DNA of 64,000 nt, from positions 1-64,000 of the forward strand of contig CAZJLP010000020.1 in NCBI GenBank assembly GCA_964546955.1, given 5' to 3'. The notes below the pieces were generated by a model. That model saw only the letters and a list, made by a program, of their open reading frames with translations. It ran no database searches and had not been told where the DNA came from. The translations under genes and the position numbers were made by a program. Positions 61,695 through 64,000 of the stretch are shown here, piece by piece (position 1 is the stretch's first letter; each line of letters opens with the position of its first letter). Source of the DNA: CAZJLP01 sp964546955 (GTDB lineage Bacteria; Verrucomicrobiota; Verrucomicrobiia; Opitutales; Opitutaceae).

Positions 61695-63293
61695 CTACTT
61701 TTTCACGAGAAGGGAATCCCGTGCCGCGCGGCGTTTCGCGGGGTAATCCACGATCGCGTGCAGGCCCCGGCTTTCCTTGCGCTGCAGCGCGCAGCTGACG
61801 ATGAGTTCGGCCACTTGAATGAGGTTGCGAAGTTCAAGCAGTTGGGAGTCGACGGAGAAATTCCAGTAGTAGTCGTGAATTTCTTTTCCAAGATTCGCAA
61901 TACGCGCCCGCGCGCGTTCGAGCCGCTTCGTGGTGCGAACAATACTGACATAATCCCACATGGTGCGGCGCAACTCGTCCCAGTTGTGCGAGACCACGAC
62001 ACGTTCATCGATGTCGCCGCCGCCCAGATCGACCCAATCCGGAATTTTCACCGGTGGGCGCGACTTCGGCGCGCCGAGATAGCGATTCACGGATTCCGCG
62101 CCGCGGTGGGCCATGACCACCGCTTCGAGGAGGGAATTGCTGGCGAGGCGATTGGCCCCGTGCAGACCGGTGCAAGCAACTTCGCCACAGGCGTACAAAC
62201 CCGGAAGTTCGGTCTCGGCGGCGAGGGTGGTGGCGACTCCACCGCACGTGTAATGCGCGGCGGGAACGACCGGGATCATGTTTTTCGCCAAGTTGATCCC
62301 GAGCTTGCGGCACGTCTGGTAGATTTGCGGGAAACGTTGCCGCAAAAACACTTCGTTTCGGTGAGTAATATCCAGCCAGACATGCGGGGCGCCGGATTTC
62401 TTCATCTCCGTGTCGATCGCCCGCGCGACGATGTCGCGCGGAGCAAGGTCCGCCATCTCATGATAACGCGGCATGAAGGCCTCCCCGGCAGCATTGCGAA
62501 GGATCGCTCCTTCGCCTCGCACCGCTTCGCTGATCAAAAAGCGCGCGCCTGTGGTCGAGTACAAAGCGGTCGGATGAAACTGGATGAATTCCATGTTTCG
62601 CACCTCGACTCCGGCTCGATAAGCCATGGCGATCCCATCTCCCGTCGCGATGTCGGGATTTGTGGTATAGAGGTAGACCTGTCCCGCGCCTCCGGTCGAA
62701 AGGATGACCACGGGGGCAACAAACGTGGAAACTCGGCCATCACGCACATCGAGAGCGTACAAGCCTACCACGCGGTTTTCGGTTTTCGCTTTCTGGCGTT
62801 GCAGTTTGGCCGTGGTGATGACGTCGATCGCGAAAAAATGCTCGAACAACGCAATCCGCGGATCGCGCCCGATCGCTTTGAGCAAGGCGGCTTCGATCGC
62901 TTTGCCCGTCATGTCCTTGACGTGCAAAATACGTCGTTCGCTGTGGCCCCCCTCGCGTCCCAGATCGTACGCGCCCGACTCGTCACGGGAAAATCGCAGG
63001 CCCAACTCGATCAGCTCACGCACCCGGGCCGGGCCATCGCGAACGATCTCACGCACCGCCTTTTCATCGCAGAGGCCATCTCCCGCTACGAGCGTATCGC
63101 GAACGTGCGAATCGAAATCGTCGGTTTGCGACGTGACGACCGCGATCCCTCCTTGGGCATAGTTGGTGTTCGATTCGGCCTTGGTTTTCTTGGTCAGAAT
63201 GGCAACCGATCGCCCCTGCTGAGCCAGCTTCAAGGCGAAGCTCAACCCGGCGATACCGCTGCCAACGACAAGGGCGTCAAACGTTCGGGACAT
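61695..63293 (-). CDS. nadB: L-aspartate oxidase
   Basis: 532 residues. FAD motif ALVVGSGIAGLSFALKLA, NTNYAQGGIAVV, substrate loop GGHSERRILHVKDMTGKAIE, STGGAGQVY, the AHYTCGGV block and GLYACGEVACTGLHGANRLASNSLLEAVV. It oxidises aspartate to iminoaspartate, the first step of NAD synthesis, in the cytosol. NadA and NadC are not in the window. Confidence 0.96.
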   Translation of the reverse strand: MSRTFDALVVGSGIAGLSFALKLAQQGRSVAILTKKTKAESNTNYAQGGIAVVTSQTDDFDSHVRDTLVAGDGLCDEKAVREIVRDGPARVRELIELGLRFSRDESGAYDLGREGGHSERRILHVKDMTGKAIEAALLKAIGRDPRIALFEHFFAIDVITTAKLQRQKAKTENRVVGLYALDVRDGRVSTFVAPVVILSTGGAGQVYLYTTNPDIATGDGIAMAYRAGVEVRNMEFIQFHPTALYSTTGARFLISEAVRGEGAILRNAAGEAFMPRYHEMADLAPRDIVARAIDTEMKKSGAPHVWLDITHRNEVFLRQRFPQIYQTCRKLGINLAKNMIPVVPAAHYTCGGVATTLAAETELPGLYACGEVACTGLHGANRLASNSLLEAVVMAHRGAESVNRYLGAPKSRPPVKIPDWVDLGGGDIDERVVVSHNWDELRRTMWDYVSIVRTTKRLERARARIANLGKEIHDYYWNFSVDSQLLELRNLIQVAELIVSCALQRKESRGLHAIVDYPAKRRAARDSLLVKK

Positions 63294-63394
63294 GCGAAGG
63301 TAGGAGATAGTAGCGAGTAGCGGGTAGCGAGTAGCGAGTAGAAAAAGCTGAAAGCCGATACTGTCTAAAGAGGGAGTCGATCGCCCGAATCCAT

Positions 63395-63520
63395 CGTTCT
63401 CGTTCTCCTACTCGTACTCGTTCTCGATCCCAATCGCGCCGCTTAACGTAAAGCGATGCGCCCCGTTCTCTCGTGTCGGTGGGGACGAGAACGAGTAGGA
63501 GTAAGAGAACGAGAACGAGA
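63395..63520. repeat. Polypyrimidine/polypurine hairpin, copy 2
   Basis: Left arm 63395-63426 (CGTTCTCGTTCTCCTACTCG) and right arm from 63486 (CGAGAACGAGTAGGAGTAAG) are complementary with few mismatches around a ~60-nt loop. The arm core is shared with 58394-58528. Confidence 0.8.
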
Positions 63521-63575
63521 ATGAGGCGGAGCGGCGACCCTAGGTAGGCGAGTGCCTGCTACCCGCTACTTCCTC

Positions 63576-64000
63576 TCACAACACCATATTATCGATCAAC
63601 CGGACTTCGTCGACCCAGGCGGCGATGGCCATCAGGGTGTTGCCGGGCTGCACTTCACGCAGCGCCTCCATCGTGTTGCGGTCCACGACGGCGACGTAGA
63701 TCACGCGCACGCGGCGATGCTCGCCGAGAATATGGGTCGCTTCGGCGATCAACCGATCGACGCGGCGCTCGCCCTGTTCGGCCATGTCCTTGGCTTTCTC
63801 GAGCGCTTCGTAAATGGCCAGCGCCTCCTTGCGCATCGTGGTCGTGAGGTAGCGATTGCGGGAACTCAGCGCGAGGCCCTCGACCTCGCGTAGGGTCGGC
63901 GCCACTACCACGTTCACCGTGAAGCAGAGATCCTGTACCATCTTCTTGATCACGGCGACCTGCTGCGCGTCTTTCTGGCCGAACACGGCGATGTCCGGCC
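63576..64000 (-). CDS. panC: Pantothenate synthetase, C-terminal part
   Basis: Frame open to the right edge (about 141 codons in view). It contains AVFGQKDAQQVAVIKKMVQDL, VVVAPTLREVEGLALSSRNRYL (the conserved ExxGLAxSSRN motif) and the C-terminal dimer domain ending in DEVRLIDNMVL. It condenses pantoate and beta-alanine with ATP. Together with panE it places pantothenate synthesis in this neighbourhood. The N-terminal half lies outside the window. Confidence 0.92.
   Translation of the reverse strand, partial: PDIAVFGQKDAQQVAVIKKMVQDLCFTVNVVVAPTLREVEGLALSSRNRYLTTTMRKEALAIYEALEKAKDMAEQGERRVDRLIAEATHILGEHRRVRVIYVAVVDRNTMEALREVQPGNTLMAIAAWVDEVRLIDNMVL

Noticed and set aside
61758..63320. 520-codon plus-strand frame opposite nadB
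   Set aside because: Antisense shadow of a well-conserved enzyme.

Overview
The window looks like a chromosomal segment from a member of the Opitutaceae (Verrucomicrobiota). This is inferred from protein style, not from a marker gene. The TonB-dependent receptor plug starts with the VSLSEFTV signature common in that family, SecA carries its C-terminal zinc tail, and the sensor kinase has a two-component-regulator propeller. GC-rich genes are separated by many short extragenic hairpin repeats. Coding is on both strands and most operons are short.

Positions 1-11.3 kb form an accessory island that is by eye less GC-rich. The minus strand carries three restriction-like genes: a DUF429 / GIY-YIG fusion, an HNH endonuclease with an EVE/PUA-like N-terminus read from a GTG overlapping the previous stop, and a membrane-anchored NERD nuclease. 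A broken GIY-YIG-family N-terminus lies between the last two. Facing away is a four-gene plus-strand operon (4341-9671) in which every junction is a 4-base NTGA overlap. It encodes a small N6-methylase-like protein without NPPY, an Eco57I-like methylase with NPPY, a GIY-YIG / SF2 helicase / DUF4926 fusion, and a DUF6883 protein. This is the most interesting system here: a split-methylase restriction operon that seems to contain a toxin-immunity-like domain pair. It is followed by debris: a 306-bp duplication of half a membrane-protein gene, a relic of an Ntn amide hydrolase, and a short repeat shared with the other breakpoint.

11.4-31 kb is mixed. It holds TonB-like, alpha/beta-hydrolase and TPR proteins; an AraC regulator divergent from an SDR; a beta-helix protein; a DUF2798 membrane protein divergent from an HxlR regulator with two clear palindromic operators; a PLP decarboxylase; a TfoX-like protein; a large GH13 branching-enzyme-like protein; an unusual initiator-like tRNA-Met; and a response regulator without its phospho-acceptor Asp.

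31-40 kb holds twin secreted jelly-roll proteins preceded by a shared palindrome, three further secreted proteins, a propeller sensor histidine kinase and its NarL-type regulator. 40.5-49.7 kb is a sugar-acid module: LacI regulator, TonB receptor, tartronate-semialdehyde reductase, HpcH/HpaI aldolase, glucarate dehydratase and a secreted GH43-like hydrolase. Together these would take glucarate to glycerate plus pyruvate.

50-64 kb is mostly housekeeping: DUF4126, Lnt, SecA, UDP-glucuronate decarboxylase, an outer-membrane barrel, Tgt (lacking the usual zinc cysteines), TrpG/PabA, PanE, NadB and the C-terminal part of PanC cut by the window edge. Intergenic spaces hold at least five families of repeats, including two copies of a ~147-bp element with 32-33-bp inverted ends and long near-perfect polypurine/polypyrimidine hairpins.
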